Source: an uncultured Planctomyces sp.
GTDB lineage: Bacteria > Planctomycetota > Planctomycetia > Planctomycetales > Planctomycetaceae
Direction of reading: 5' to 3'
DNA length: 36,817 nucleotides
Assembly (NCBI GenBank): GCA_937899075.1
Contig: CALDJX010000668.1
Coordinates: 1-36,817 of the forward strand
Shown here: positions 1 through 8,414 of the stretch, in pieces
How the letters are laid out: every line of letters begins with the position of its first letter
Numbering within the stretch: the first letter of the stretch is position 1
Program-made: the position numbers and the translations under genes
Notes under the pieces: model-generated
What the model was told of the DNA's origin: nothing
Database searches by the model: none
The model's input: the letters and a program-made list of their open reading frames with translations, nothing else

Positions 1-94
1 CTTTGATCGTCTTCTTAGCCACTTCAAACGGCTCCTGAGAGTTCTGGCCGAGCGAATCGGCCGCCATTTCGGGGAAAATAATGAGCGCCGGCAT
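1..94 (-). CDS. Possible partial hypothetical protein, C-terminus outside window
   Basis: Read on the minus strand from an ATG at 94, the frame is open to the window edge and gives 31 residues beginning MPALIIFPEMAADSLGQNSQ. The composition is plausible for protein, but the frame is also open for at least 28 codons upstream of this ATG, so the start is uncertain. I do not recognise a family. It would be transcribed divergently from the beta-propeller gene at 354. It could be noncoding sequence that happens to be open. Confidence 0.3.
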   Translation of the reverse strand, partial: MPALIIFPEMAADSLGQNSQEPFEVAKKTIK

Positions 95-234
95 CCTACG
101 TCGTCGTAAGACGAACGCAAGCCAGCGAATCTCAGCCCAGGACGCATCGCTCCTGATAGATACGTTCGCTGTTCGGCATGTCGGTCGGAAAGTATCGTAG
201 CTGCTTCCTGCAGCGGCATTCGGCCGGAATGCAT

Positions 235-323
235 GTAGGCTGGAACAAGCTCCGCGCAGTTCCGGCATCGCAAGCGTCTGTTTAAAGAATTGCCGGAACT
301 GCGCGTAGCTTGTTCCAGCCTAC
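235..323. repeat. Palindromic repeat, copy 1 (intergenic)
   Basis: Two 33-base arms, 235-267 and 291-323, are inverted copies with one mismatch, around a 23-base loop. The left arm begins GTAGGCTGGAACAAGCTCCG. The same arms occur at 5443-5475 and 5492-5524 inside a coding gene, with an unrelated loop. This copy ends 30 bases before the start codon at 354, so it could form a long hairpin in the leader. The pattern fits a small non-autonomous palindromic element rather than a terminator: there is no T-run. Confidence 0.85.
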
Positions 324-353
324 CCACCGACTGAAATACGGAGTGACGACCTG

Positions 354-1634
354 ATGAATCGCATGCTTCCCGGTTTTCTGCTGATCGCTGGCTTCGTCGG
401 CGCGACCACATTCTGTCTCAACGCTTCTGCTGATAACTGGCCGGGCTGGCGAGGCCCCGCTTCAAACGGTGTCGCCGCTGCCGGCAATTATCCAACATCG
501 TGGAGTGCCACTGAAAACGTCGCCTGGAAGGTCAAACTTGATGGCCGTGGAGCGTCGACTCCGATCGTCTGGGAAAACAACATCATCCTGACGATGGGCC
601 GCGGCGGGAAGAACGTTCTCGTCAGTTACGACCGATCCGGGAAGCAGAACTGGGAACTGGAAGTCGGCACCGAAAAAGCCGGCAAGCATAAGAAAGCCAG
701 CGGCAGCAACTCGTCCTGCGTAACCGACGGCAAGCTGGTCTTTGCTTACTTTAAGAGTGGTGACGTGGTCGCCGTCGATCTGAAAGGCAACCTCAAATGG
801 CACCACAACGTCCAGAAGATGTTTGGCGAGGACACGCTGTGGTGGGACCTCGGCACATCGCCGGTACTGACAAAGTCGCACGTCATCATCACCGTGATGC
901 AGACCGGCCCGTCGTACCTGGCTGCGTTTGACAAAGCGTCGGGCAAGTCATCGTGGAAGGTCGACCGAAATCTGAACGCTCCTGAAGAAGCCGCACAGGC
1001 CTATTCGACTCCGATCGTGGAATGGGTCGACGGCAAAGAACGCATCTACGTGCTGGGAGCCGACCACGCGACCGCCCATGACGCCGCCACCGGCAAAGAG
1101 CTGTGGCGAGTGGGCGGCTTGAACCCGACTCAGCATCAATATTTTCGATCAATCTCCGGGCCGGTCCTCGCAGGGAACATGCTGATCGCGCCGTACGCTC
1201 GCGGCGGTTCAGTGACTGGCATTCGACTCGGCGGCAGCGGCGATGTCACGAAGACTCACGTTGCCTGGACGGCTCTGGAAGTCGGCTCGGACGTCCCAAC
1301 GCCGACCTTTCTCGGAGACCGGGTCTTCATTTGCCGAGACAATGGCAAGGCCAAAGGGAGCCTCGCCACGCTTGATCTGAAATCGGGAAAGATTGTTGAC
1401 GAAGTCCTGCTCGAAAAGAATCGAAACGGTTTCAGCTCGTCGCCCACGCTGGCCGGCCATCATCTGTATGTCACTCGTGAAGACGGCACGACTTTTGTCG
1501 TCGATGTTTCCAACAAGGCAAAGGTGATCGCCACAAATTCGCTGAACGATGAATTCACAGTCGCCACGCCGGTCCTCGTCGACGGAAAAATTCTGCTGCG
1601 GACGTTCGAGCACCTTTACTGCATCGGTAAGTAA
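354..1634 (+). CDS. Secreted PQQ-like beta-propeller repeat protein
   Basis: This 426-residue protein has an N-terminal signal peptide (hydrophobic stretch about residues 5-24, likely cleavage after ASA). The rest is built from repeats in which a 'G-K-x-x-W' strand recurs (GKQNWELEV, GNLKWHHNV, GKSSWKVDR, GKELWRVGG). That is the hallmark of the eight-bladed PQQ_2/quinoprotein-type propeller seen in many planctomycete secreted proteins. None of the residues that would make it a true quinoprotein dehydrogenase can be identified, and it is shorter than those enzymes, so a scaffold or binding role in the periplasm is more likely. The ATG at 354 follows a good ribosome site (GGAG at about 341). 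A palindromic repeat lies directly upstream and a different palindrome follows the stop. Confidence 0.85.
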   Translation: MNRMLPGFLLIAGFVGATTFCLNASADNWPGWRGPASNGVAAAGNYPTSWSATENVAWKVKLDGRGASTPIVWENNIILTMGRGGKNVLVSYDRSGKQNWELEVGTEKAGKHKKASGSNSSCVTDGKLVFAYFKSGDVVAVDLKGNLKWHHNVQKMFGEDTLWWDLGTSPVLTKSHVIITVMQTGPSYLAAFDKASGKSSWKVDRNLNAPEEAAQAYSTPIVEWVDGKERIYVLGADHATAHDAATGKELWRVGGLNPTQHQYFRSISGPVLAGNMLIAPYARGGSVTGIRLGGSGDVTKTHVAWTALEVGSDVPTPTFLGDRVFICRDNGKAKGSLATLDLKSGKIVDEVLLEKNRNGFSSSPTLAGHHLYVTREDGTTFVVDVSNKAKVIATNSLNDEFTVATPVLVDGKILLRTFEHLYCIGK

Positions 1635-1671
1635 GAAAAGAAATAGTCCCGGATTACCCTCCCGATTTCCA

Positions 1672-1749
1672 ACTTTGTCATTCCCGCGCAGGCGGGAACC
1701 CAGAATTGCACGGACAACTGGTTTCCCGCCTGCGCGGGAATGACAAAGT
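1672..1749. repeat. REP-type palindrome doublet
   Basis: Two perfect 27-base inverted arms, 1672-1698 and 1723-1749, flank a 24-base loop. Each arm also contains its own smaller palindrome (TTCCCGC...GCGGGAA), so this is a paired REP or BIME-like unit. The core, TCATTCCCGCGCAGGCGGGA, matches a palindrome class common in many bacterial genomes. It lies in the gap between the beta-propeller gene and the oxidoreductase gene and could stabilise or attenuate the transcript between them. It has no T-run, so it is not a simple intrinsic terminator. Confidence 0.85.
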
Positions 1750-1818
1750 CGTCGCACGCGCCGAATTCGGGGAGTTATTTCGGGATCAGTCCTAAACTGA
1801 AAACGGAGAACCGCCCGC

Positions 1819-2922
1819 ATGGCGAAGTACCGAGTTGCGATTATCGGCAGCACGAATCGAGGAAACTACGGGCACGGTCTCGACGGGCCGTGGCAGCATC
1901 TCGATTCGTGCGAAGTTGTCGCCGTCGCGGACGACCACGCAGGCGGTCGCGCGGCAGCCATCAAGCGAACGGGAGCGCAGACAGGCTACGCGGACTACCG
2001 CGAGATGCTCACCAAAGAGAAGCCGAACATCGTCGCGATCTGCCAGCGCTGGATCGATCGCCATCATGAAATGGCGATGGCCTGCGCCGAGCACGGCTGC
2101 CATATCTACATGGAGAAACCCTTCTGCCCGACTCTCAAAGAGTGCGACGAGATCATTCAGGCGTGCGAGATGCGGCATCTCAAAATGGCCGTCGCGCATA
2201 ACACGCGTCATTCGCCCGTCGTCCGAGTCGTCAAAGGCTTGATTCGGGACGGTCGAATCGGCGACGTGCTGGAAGTAAGGATCCGCGGAAAAGAAGACTC
2301 GCGCCGCGGCGGTGCAGAAGATCTGTGGGTATTGGGAACTCACATGCTCGACCTGGCCGGGATGCTGTTCGGCGAGGTCGAATCCTGCTTCGCCACGGTT
2401 CGGGAAAACGGCGAGCCGGTTTCGAAGAAACACGTAAAGCCGGGCAACGAAGGTATCGGCCCGTTGGCGGGAGACCACATTCAGGCGAGCTACGAGTTTA
2501 AGAATGGAGTCAACGGTTTCTTCGCCTCGAAACGCGGAGCCGGAGGCAGCCCGACACGTTTCGGTTTGAGGATCGTCGGCTCCAAAGGGCAGATTCATCT
2601 GCAGTCGGGATACGGCCGCACGGCGTACATCCTGGAAGATTCAAGTTGGTCACCGGGCCAGTCTGGTTCAAAGTGGCAGCCGATCACTTCGAACGGAATC
2701 GGCAAACCGGAAACCATCGCGGCCGACAGCCACGATGGCGGCAACACGCAGGCAGCCATCGATCTGATTTCATCCATCGAAAACGACCGCCAACCACTCA
2801 GCAGCATGTACGACGCGCGCGCCGCCACGGAATTGATCGTTTCCGTCTTCGAATCGCACTGCCTCGGCCAGCCAGTCACGTTGCCACTGGCGTCACGCGA
2901 GAATCCTCTGACTCGGCTTTGA
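1819..2922 (+). CDS. Gfo/Idh/MocA family oxidoreductase
   Basis: A 367-residue protein with an N-terminal Rossmann fold (KYRVAIIGSTNRGNYG; the usual GxGxxG glycine loop is altered) followed by the family signature E99-K100-P101 in MEKPFCPT. The lysine is the usual catalytic or nicotinamide-contacting residue. The C-terminal half is the mixed alpha/beta substrate domain. Family members oxidise or reduce sugars and inositols with NAD(P). No signal peptide is visible, so it is probably cytoplasmic, unlike many planctomycete members that carry Tat signals. GGAGA about ten bases before the ATG supports the start. The upstream palindrome separates it from the beta-propeller gene. Substrate unknown. 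Confidence 0.9.
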   Translation: MAKYRVAIIGSTNRGNYGHGLDGPWQHLDSCEVVAVADDHAGGRAAAIKRTGAQTGYADYREMLTKEKPNIVAICQRWIDRHHEMAMACAEHGCHIYMEKPFCPTLKECDEIIQACEMRHLKMAVAHNTRHSPVVRVVKGLIRDGRIGDVLEVRIRGKEDSRRGGAEDLWVLGTHMLDLAGMLFGEVESCFATVRENGEPVSKKHVKPGNEGIGPLAGDHIQASYEFKNGVNGFFASKRGAGGSPTRFGLRIVGSKGQIHLQSGYGRTAYILEDSSWSPGQSGSKWQPITSNGIGKPETIAADSHDGGNTQAAIDLISSIENDRQPLSSMYDARAATELIVSVFESHCLGQPVTLPLASRENPLTRL

Positions 2923-3252
2923 TCGCTTGAGGAATTCCGAGTGAATCGCCTGGAAATTCAGAAACCGGACGAGCCGTGCCGGAACAGGTTCTCGATCTTT
3001 GCACGCTTGCTCGATGGAAGCATGACGCGGCCGGCCGCGCGCGATCAGGGCGTGTGTTAGAGATTGCCGGTTATGCGGATTCGTCCGGGCATCGCTCCGC
3101 GGAGCGCAGATGTCGTCGTGCTGCCTTCGGTTTGCCCGAATCGATCAGTCCGTTTGTACCGATTCTCCTGAAGCCTGCACGTGGTTGCCGGCACGACGCT
3201 CCTCTGCCGCGCGGCAGAGTTAAACTCACATACCTCGCGGATGGTGACAAGG
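2923..3252. other. Intergenic region upstream of the cytochrome gene
   Basis: About 330 bases between the oxidoreductase and the cytochrome. Frames that stay open here give Arg-rich, unconvincing protein. The only structure I see is an 18-base perfect palindrome at 3202-3219. The promoter of the cytochrome/porin pair should lie in this gap, but I cannot place -35 and -10 boxes with confidence. Confidence 0.5.
3202..3219. promoter_or_regulatory. Perfect 18-base palindrome, candidate operator
   Basis: CTCTGCCGCGCGGCAGAG is a perfect dyad with no spacer, 22-34 bases before the two candidate starts of the hexahaem cytochrome. It is followed by TTAAACTC, not by a T-run, so it is not an intrinsic terminator. 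The position suits a repressor or activator site, or a hairpin in the leader. The regulatory role is inference only. Confidence 0.4.
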
Positions 3253-5250
3253 ATGTCCCGCAGCGGCTTAAGCTTTTTACTGGCCCTCGCTGCCGTCTGC
3301 ACGGTTCCGCTGTGCGGGAGTTCGTACCTCGATGGCCTGGCTCCGTCGGTTGAAGCCGCGCCGCACACGATCAGCAACGTCGAACATCCGTACGACGCGG
3401 ACTGGCCCGACGTCAGGCTGATGCTCGCTCAAAAATGCAACGCCTGCCATCGTCCGGGCACCGAGCAAACGGACCTGACCAGTTGGGAAGCGATTCTCGA
3501 CAGGCCACATCCGCACGGTGAAACACTCGTCGTTCCCGGCAAGCCGGACTCTTCGTTGCTCTGGCAGTACGTTGCCTGGAATGTTGCCGAGCAACCGGAT
3601 TCCCGCGAAGCCGAGGAACCGCTCATGCCACCGGAGAAAGCCGAGTGGCTCACCGAGGGGCAACTCGAAACACTGAACCGATGGATCCGAAACGGCGGGC
3701 TCAAGTATCGACTTCCAGAAACCTGCGACACGTGGCCGCTCACCGAACTGGACTTCCCATCGGCAAAAGAGTGCGCGACTTGCCACCCGAAGCAGTACAC
3801 CGAGTGGTCGCGGTCGATGCACGCCTACGCGCAACACAGTCCGGTGTTCGAGGCATTCAACCTGACCCTGCAGGAACGGACAAGCGGCACGCTCGGAACG
3901 TTCTGCACGCGATGTCACACGCCGCTCGGGACTGCTATCGGAGAAAATGGCCAGCGTCGCAACGTCAACCGATCGCGGCTTTCGATGGAAGGGGTAACCT
4001 GCGTCGCGTGCCATCGTGTCGACAGGTCCTACTACAAAGCCAACACTCGGCGACACATCGTGCCAGGCAAACTTTCTGAAGGCTGCATGTACGGGCCGTT
4101 TCAGGATGCGGTTTCCGTTGATGAAAATTCACACAATTCGGCAAAGTCCGTTTCAATCCGGTCCAGCGCGTTCTGCGGTTCGTGCCACGACGTTTACAGC
4201 CCCGAAGGCATCCGCCTGGAAGAAGCTTTCAGCGAATGGCAGAACAGTCCGGCTGCAAAAAACGAACAGACCTGCCAGCACTGCCATATGGGACCGGTTC
4301 AGGGAAAGCCGTTTCGAGAATGCGACCGGCCATTGGGCCGAGCAGCGACCGTCCCCGGCATCGATCCGGAACAAATCCCGATGCGGCCACTCTCCGATCA
4401 TACCTTTGCCGGCCCGGACTACTCGTTGCTGCCCGACACCGAGTTTCCTCACAAACTCGACTGGATGTACGAAACAGATTACCGGCGAATCGAGCGATTG
4501 ACTCTTCATCAGAAAACAACGCTTGATCAACTACGAAGGACAAACCGAAAGCAGCTTCGCATCGCTCGTGACAAGCGGTACGAACTTCTGCAGAACGCTG
4601 CTGAAATTCAGGTTGCCGCTCCGGAATCGGCTTTCTGCGGTGACCGGATTGGAATTCAGGTTGACGTTCAGAGCCTCGTTGCCGGGCACAACTTCCCGAC
4701 AGGCTTCACGGAAGAACGGCAGCTCTGGGTGTCCGCCGAACTGTTCGACACACAGGGCCGCTCCGTTTTTGCGACGGGCGATTTCGATTCATACGGCGAC
4801 CTGCGTGACGAACACAGTCACGCCGTGTTAGGTGGCCACGCTCACTGGGATCGCCGCTTGCTGAATTTTCAAAGCAAGTTCATAGGACTCGCGACCCGCG
4901 GCACAGAACGACCGTTGATTCTTTCCGTCAACCGCCAACTGGCACCGCTGAATATCTTCCGCCCGGCTCCCGAACCGACGGCCGCCTTCGGTCGCCCCTC
5001 GACCTTTCGCATTTCAAAGGGAAGCATCGCACCGCTCAGCACGGTCTCGAAGAAATACTCCGTCGTGCTTCCCGATTGCTCCGGCGAATACTGCCTGCGA
5101 GTGCGACTGAACTATCGACATCTGCCGCCGCACCTGATGGATGAAATAGGAACTCCACACTTGAAGCCGCTGCTCGAAACAGTCGTCATCGACCAGCACG
5201 ATTCTGTCATCCGAGTAGGCAACTCAGCAGGAGGTCGCCTGTTCCGATGA
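3253..5250 (+). CDS. Secreted hexahaem c-type cytochrome
   Basis: From the ATG at 3253 the product is 665 residues with a signal peptide (MSRSGLSFLLALAAVCTVPL). In-frame starts at 3241 and GTG 3181 are possible but lengthen the N-region. Six CxxCH haem-binding motifs are visible: CNACH (62-66), CATCH (174-178), CTRCH (218-222), CVACH (250-254), CGSCH (308-312) and CQHCH (341-345). The first sits in a segment like the planctomycete cytochrome C domain; the other five resemble the multihaem c554-type fold. The C-terminal 250 residues carry no haem motif and look beta-rich. It is probably periplasmic or surface-exposed and moves electrons. Its stop overlaps the next start as ATGA, implying translational coupling to the outer-membrane barrel gene. 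Confidence 0.88.
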   Translation: MSRSGLSFLLALAAVCTVPLCGSSYLDGLAPSVEAAPHTISNVEHPYDADWPDVRLMLAQKCNACHRPGTEQTDLTSWEAILDRPHPHGETLVVPGKPDSSLLWQYVAWNVAEQPDSREAEEPLMPPEKAEWLTEGQLETLNRWIRNGGLKYRLPETCDTWPLTELDFPSAKECATCHPKQYTEWSRSMHAYAQHSPVFEAFNLTLQERTSGTLGTFCTRCHTPLGTAIGENGQRRNVNRSRLSMEGVTCVACHRVDRSYYKANTRRHIVPGKLSEGCMYGPFQDAVSVDENSHNSAKSVSIRSSAFCGSCHDVYSPEGIRLEEAFSEWQNSPAAKNEQTCQHCHMGPVQGKPFRECDRPLGRAATVPGIDPEQIPMRPLSDHTFAGPDYSLLPDTEFPHKLDWMYETDYRRIERLTLHQKTTLDQLRRTNRKQLRIARDKRYELLQNAAEIQVAAPESAFCGDRIGIQVDVQSLVAGHNFPTGFTEERQLWVSAELFDTQGRSVFATGDFDSYGDLRDEHSHAVLGGHAHWDRRLLNFQSKFIGLATRGTERPLILSVNRQLAPLNIFRPAPEPTAAFGRPSTFRISKGSIAPLSTVSKKYSVVLPDCSGEYCLRVRLNYRHLPPHLMDEIGTPHLKPLLETVVIDQHDSVIRVGNSAGGRLFR

Positions 5251-6950
5251 CCGACCTTGCTCCTCGCCCACCATCTCGCGTCGTGCCCCTGAACAGTCGC
5301 CTTTGCGTGTGCGCACTCATCTTGTTCCTGGTCTCGTCGTTGGATCCTGAAACCTCGGCTGCCGACAAAGTCGGAATTGTTCGCCTTTCTGACGGCAGGC
5401 TGCCAGTTGAGACGACAACGCCTGAGTCCGGCGGACAGGCAAGTAGGCTGGAACAAGCTCCGCGCAGTTCCGGCAGTCATGATGCGGTCCTTGCCGGAAC
5501 TGCGCGGAGCTTGTTCCAGCCTACTTCTACCGTCACCAATTCGGTCGACCCGACTTCATTCGAACTTGAAGATGAAGAGCCACTGCTTCCTCTCGATGAG
5601 GAACTGCAGCGGTTCGGTGGCTCGTCGCTCTACGAACCCGAAGGCGGGTACACTGACTTTCCACTCAGCGAGCATGGCAGCGACCAGGTCAAGATTCTGC
5701 GACTGCCTGAGTCGTGGGAAAAGCCGCTGCCGCCCGTGACAGCGTACCAGGAGTTCGTCGGTGCGGATCCAATCGGTTCGTGGGACGGCTTGAAATGGTT
5801 TGGTGAAGAGGGCTTTCAATGGGAACCTCGCTTGGTCGCTCACGGATCGTACGAAGTGTTCGGACTGTTTCTTGAGCAGGGCGGCACGCGTCAGGACGCC
5901 GTGGGGCATCAGTTGATTGTCGACTTCGATCTGCGTCTGACCGGAACCGAACGCGCTCACGTCCAGTTTCGACCGTTGGGACGTCGCAACACCGGAGGGT
6001 CGTTCTTTCGGCTCGATGATCCGACCGGTTACGACGACAACTCGACGGGTATTCCTGATCGGTGGTGGATTGAAGGAGAATTCTACAGCCTGTTCGGTGG
6101 CCTGATCGACGACCAGTTCACCCCGCTGGACTATCACATCACCGTCGGAAAAGTTCCGTACGCCGTTCACAACTCGCTGTTGATCAATGACGAAGTGACT
6201 GGCGTCATCGTCAACAAGAACACGCTGCTGATTCCGCCGCTCAGCAATCTGAACCTGCAAGGCTTTTACTTTTTCGATGACGTCGATACGGCGACGCCAC
6301 GCTCGACTGAACTTGTCGGAATGCACGCTTCCGCCGACTGGCGCAACGCCTTCATCGAAGGAACGATTGCTTACGTCAGCCACTCCGATGATTCCAGTTT
6401 CGATTCCCGATACGCCGCCATCAGCGCGACACAATTTTTCGGACCAGTCACACTCGCCGGCCGAGCGTTGTTCAAAGGCGGAGACGAATCAGGAACTGGC
6501 GACGGAGCGTTGTTCGTCGCGGAAAGCAATCTGACTCGCCTGGCCCCACACGAAGTGAGCTGCACCACCGGCATCGAACACGCCGTCTTCTACGCGAACT
6601 TCTTCAAAGCCACGAGCGGCTGGAGCCCGATCAGCGGAGCCAACTTCAACCGACTGAGAACTTCGTTCGCCGTCGATCCGCTGATCCGAATCGGTCAGGG
6701 CGTAAACCCTTCCGACACAATCGGAGCGTCGGTGGGCGTACAACTCTTCCGCGATCACGAAGACGAGTCCATCACTCCCGAAATCGCCTGGGAGCAACCT
6801 CAAGGCGATTCCGTCTGGGGAGTCGGACTGCGCTGGCAAAGAAAACTCGGCCCGCAAATTTTTCTCGACGCGTCCGGCATCATCTCCTGGTCAGACAATC
6901 GTCTGCTCGAACGTGAAGGCGTCTTCGTTTCGACGTTCGTCGTGTTCTAG
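5247..6950 (+). CDS. Outer-membrane beta-barrel (porin-like) protein
   Basis: A 567-residue protein with a long signal peptide (hydrophobic residues 18-32, cleavage probably after TSA at 36-38), a variable linker, and from about residue 150 onward alternating amphipathic strands rich in aromatic residues. The chain ends in ...STFVVF; a terminal phenylalanine is the usual recognition signal for barrel assembly. The general look is that of phosphate-selective or carbohydrate porins, but I cannot assign a substrate. The start overlaps the stop of the hexahaem cytochrome (ATGA), so the two are likely co-translated and may act together. Residues about 65-94 are encoded by a palindromic repeat that also occurs at 235-323, inserted in frame in the linker before the barrel. 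Confidence 0.8.
   Translation: MTDLAPRPPSRVVPLNSRLCVCALILFLVSSLDPETSAADKVGIVRLSDGRLPVETTTPESGGQASRLEQAPRSSGSHDAVLAGTARSLFQPTSTVTNSVDPTSFELEDEEPLLPLDEELQRFGGSSLYEPEGGYTDFPLSEHGSDQVKILRLPESWEKPLPPVTAYQEFVGADPIGSWDGLKWFGEEGFQWEPRLVAHGSYEVFGLFLEQGGTRQDAVGHQLIVDFDLRLTGTERAHVQFRPLGRRNTGGSFFRLDDPTGYDDNSTGIPDRWWIEGEFYSLFGGLIDDQFTPLDYHITVGKVPYAVHNSLLINDEVTGVIVNKNTLLIPPLSNLNLQGFYFFDDVDTATPRSTELVGMHASADWRNAFIEGTIAYVSHSDDSSFDSRYAAISATQFFGPVTLAGRALFKGGDESGTGDGALFVAESNLTRLAPHEVSCTTGIEHAVFYANFFKATSGWSPISGANFNRLRTSFAVDPLIRIGQGVNPSDTIGASVGVQLFRDHEDESITPEIAWEQPQGDSVWGVGLRWQRKLGPQIFLDASGIISWSDNRLLEREGVFVSTFVVF
5441..5526. repeat. Palindromic repeat, copy 2, in frame inside a gene
   Basis: A perfect 35-base inverted repeat (5441-5475 and 5492-5526) around a 16-base loop. 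Its 33-base arms match the arms at 235-267 and 291-323. It lies wholly inside the barrel gene, keeps the reading frame open, and adds a segment reading RLEQAPRSSG...TARSLFQP. Placement in a linker just after the signal peptide suggests it is tolerated there. Copy number elsewhere in the genome cannot be seen from here. Confidence 0.92.
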
Positions 6951-6971
6951 CCGAGCGAGCTGTTGAAAAAT

Positions 6972-8102
6972 CTAATGTGATGAAGAAACCAGCAGCGTCG
7001 ACAGGACCTGGGCGTAGACGCGGTGGCCGAAATCGTTGGGATGGTTCACTCCGTTGCCGGTGAGATCCCAGTCCTGTTTGCGTTTCAGAAATTCCGTCCA
7101 GATCGAAGTCATATCCGCCAACGCAATTCCGGGCTCGCAGAGTTCGTTGAGCGCATCGCGGTACTGAGGAAACAACTCCTGTTTGAGTCTCGGCCAGTCT
7201 CGATTGCCCAGCATTGTGGCCACGAGAATGAATTCTGCATTTGGCAGCGATTCTCGAATTTTCGTGATGACGGCTTTCGTGTTGGTCTGATATTCCTTCG
7301 CCGATCGTCCGGCCGCGTCGTTCATTCCGAACGCGACGATGACCAGGTCCGGCTTCGGCTTAACGACCAGATCGATTGCTGACAGCACCCATCGAGTGTC
7401 TTTGCCACTGACCGAAGGATTCGTCATTTGTACCTTTGATTGATACTCAGCTTCCAAATGCTGCTGCAGCAGTCCTGGAAATGGCGGTTGATAAGGCGTT
7501 TCACCGGCCCAGCCCGAAGCGTTGCATCCTGACGAGATGCTGTCGCCGATCAGGACAATTGAAACGGGCTTTCCGTTTCGAAGTCGGCCGACGGTTCGCG
7601 GCAGGGCCTGTTCATCGAACTTCGGAATGAACGGCCCCCAGTTCTCAGCCTCATGCTTGTACGTGATGCAGGTCTGCATGTGGTGATATTCAAGTTTCGC
7701 GCCGAAAAAGATTTCTCCGTTGCCGTCTCGATGAGTCAGCTTGTACTTTTGAGAATCATCGGGGCGCCGCAGGTCGGCAGCCGCGAATGATACGATCCGA
7801 GACCCGGCGGGAATCGTGATCTCACGAGTTCCCCGTTTCCATGAATAGTCGCGTCCTTCTTCGTACGTCATGTTGCCGGCTGAGTTGTGAACGCTCAGAA
7901 CGGCATCGATCGAAAACAGAACCGAGGCCTTCGCGACGCCGGTCTTCGGATCCTTAATGAACAACATCGACTCACCCTCGACGGTGTCTCCCACCCAGAA
8001 CGGCCGAAGCGATTCCGGGGCGTAATCCCATTTCTGTTCTGAAGGTTCGTCGGCGAGTACGAAAGTCGCAGATAGACATGCCACGATGAGGGCTCGCAGC
8101 AT
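6972..8102 (-). CDS. Secreted SGNH/GDSL-type hydrolase
   Basis: From the ATG at 8102 the protein is 376 residues with a signal peptide (MLRALIVACLSATFVLADEP). The frame is open upstream to 8270, but that stretch is Arg-rich and would bury the signal peptide. The first 170 residues form a beta-rich domain; the hydrolase domain follows, with GDSIS at 186-190 (catalytic Ser188), GMND at 259-262 (oxyanion Asn) and NHPND at 353-357 (likely catalytic His354). The usual Asp three residues before the His is not evident. Such enzymes remove acetyl or acyl esters from carbohydrates. It converges on the barrel gene with only 21 bases between stops. Confidence 0.85.
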   Translation of the reverse strand: MLRALIVACLSATFVLADEPSEQKWDYAPESLRPFWVGDTVEGESMLFIKDPKTGVAKASVLFSIDAVLSVHNSAGNMTYEEGRDYSWKRGTREITIPAGSRIVSFAAADLRRPDDSQKYKLTHRDGNGEIFFGAKLEYHHMQTCITYKHEAENWGPFIPKFDEQALPRTVGRLRNGKPVSIVLIGDSISSGCNASGWAGETPYQPPFPGLLQQHLEAEYQSKVQMTNPSVSGKDTRWVLSAIDLVVKPKPDLVIVAFGMNDAAGRSAKEYQTNTKAVITKIRESLPNAEFILVATMLGNRDWPRLKQELFPQYRDALNELCEPGIALADMTSIWTEFLKRKQDWDLTGNGVNHPNDFGHRVYAQVLSTLLVSSSH

Positions 8103-8414
8103 CAAACTGGCAGAAGACACAGGGGCGACTGGCTGTTCTGAAGTTGAACATCGGCGGACTCGAATGATTTGTGCGTGCACGAAATGCTCCGGAAGGTGTC
8201 TTGAGAAATCATCTCGATCGACGCTGAGCATCTTCGGCATCACGCCGCGCCGCAAGCGTGCGCGTCTCACATCATGACGAGGTTGCCGTCTGACAGAATC
8301 TCGAACGAAGTGGTCTTGTGACGTTTTGGAATCGGCTTTAGATTTGGCCGTTCAAATTTGAAACGGCAAATTTGGAAGAACAAATCGGTGGCCACGGAAT
8401 CAAGGAGGGTGAGA
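8103..8414. other. Divergent intergenic region with candidate promoter
   Basis: This 312-base gap separates the SGNH hydrolase from the BlaI-type regulator. On the plus strand TTGTGA (8316-8321) and TTAGAT (8338-8343) are spaced 16 bases apart and could be weak -35 and -10 boxes. A palindrome overlaps the second box (see next entry). The hydrolase-side promoter cannot be identified. No other gene is supported. Confidence 0.35.
8342..8372. promoter_or_regulatory. Candidate BlaI-type operator
   Basis: The core at 8347-8367, GCCGTT-CAAATTTG-AAACGGC, is a near-perfect dyad lacking one base for full symmetry, with AT-rich flanks ATTTG and CAAAT. It starts 42 bases from the end nearest the regulator's ATG and overlaps a possible -10 box. 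BlaI/MecI proteins bind such dyads as dimers and repress their own operon, so autoregulation is a reasonable inference. The sequence is not the classical staphylococcal TACA/TGTA operator. Confidence 0.5.

Noticed and set aside
462-881. Open frame on the minus strand inside the beta-propeller gene
   Set aside because: It is antisense to a well-supported gene with signal peptide and repeats, and has no recognisable domain.
354-1634. Reading the propeller as a quinoprotein dehydrogenase
   Set aside because: It is too short and lacks recognisable cofactor-binding and catalytic residues; only the repeat pattern is supported.
2976-3353. Open plus-strand frame of 125 codons before the cytochrome gene
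   Set aside because: It is Arg-rich, has no good ribosome site and overlaps the signal peptide of the cytochrome in another frame.
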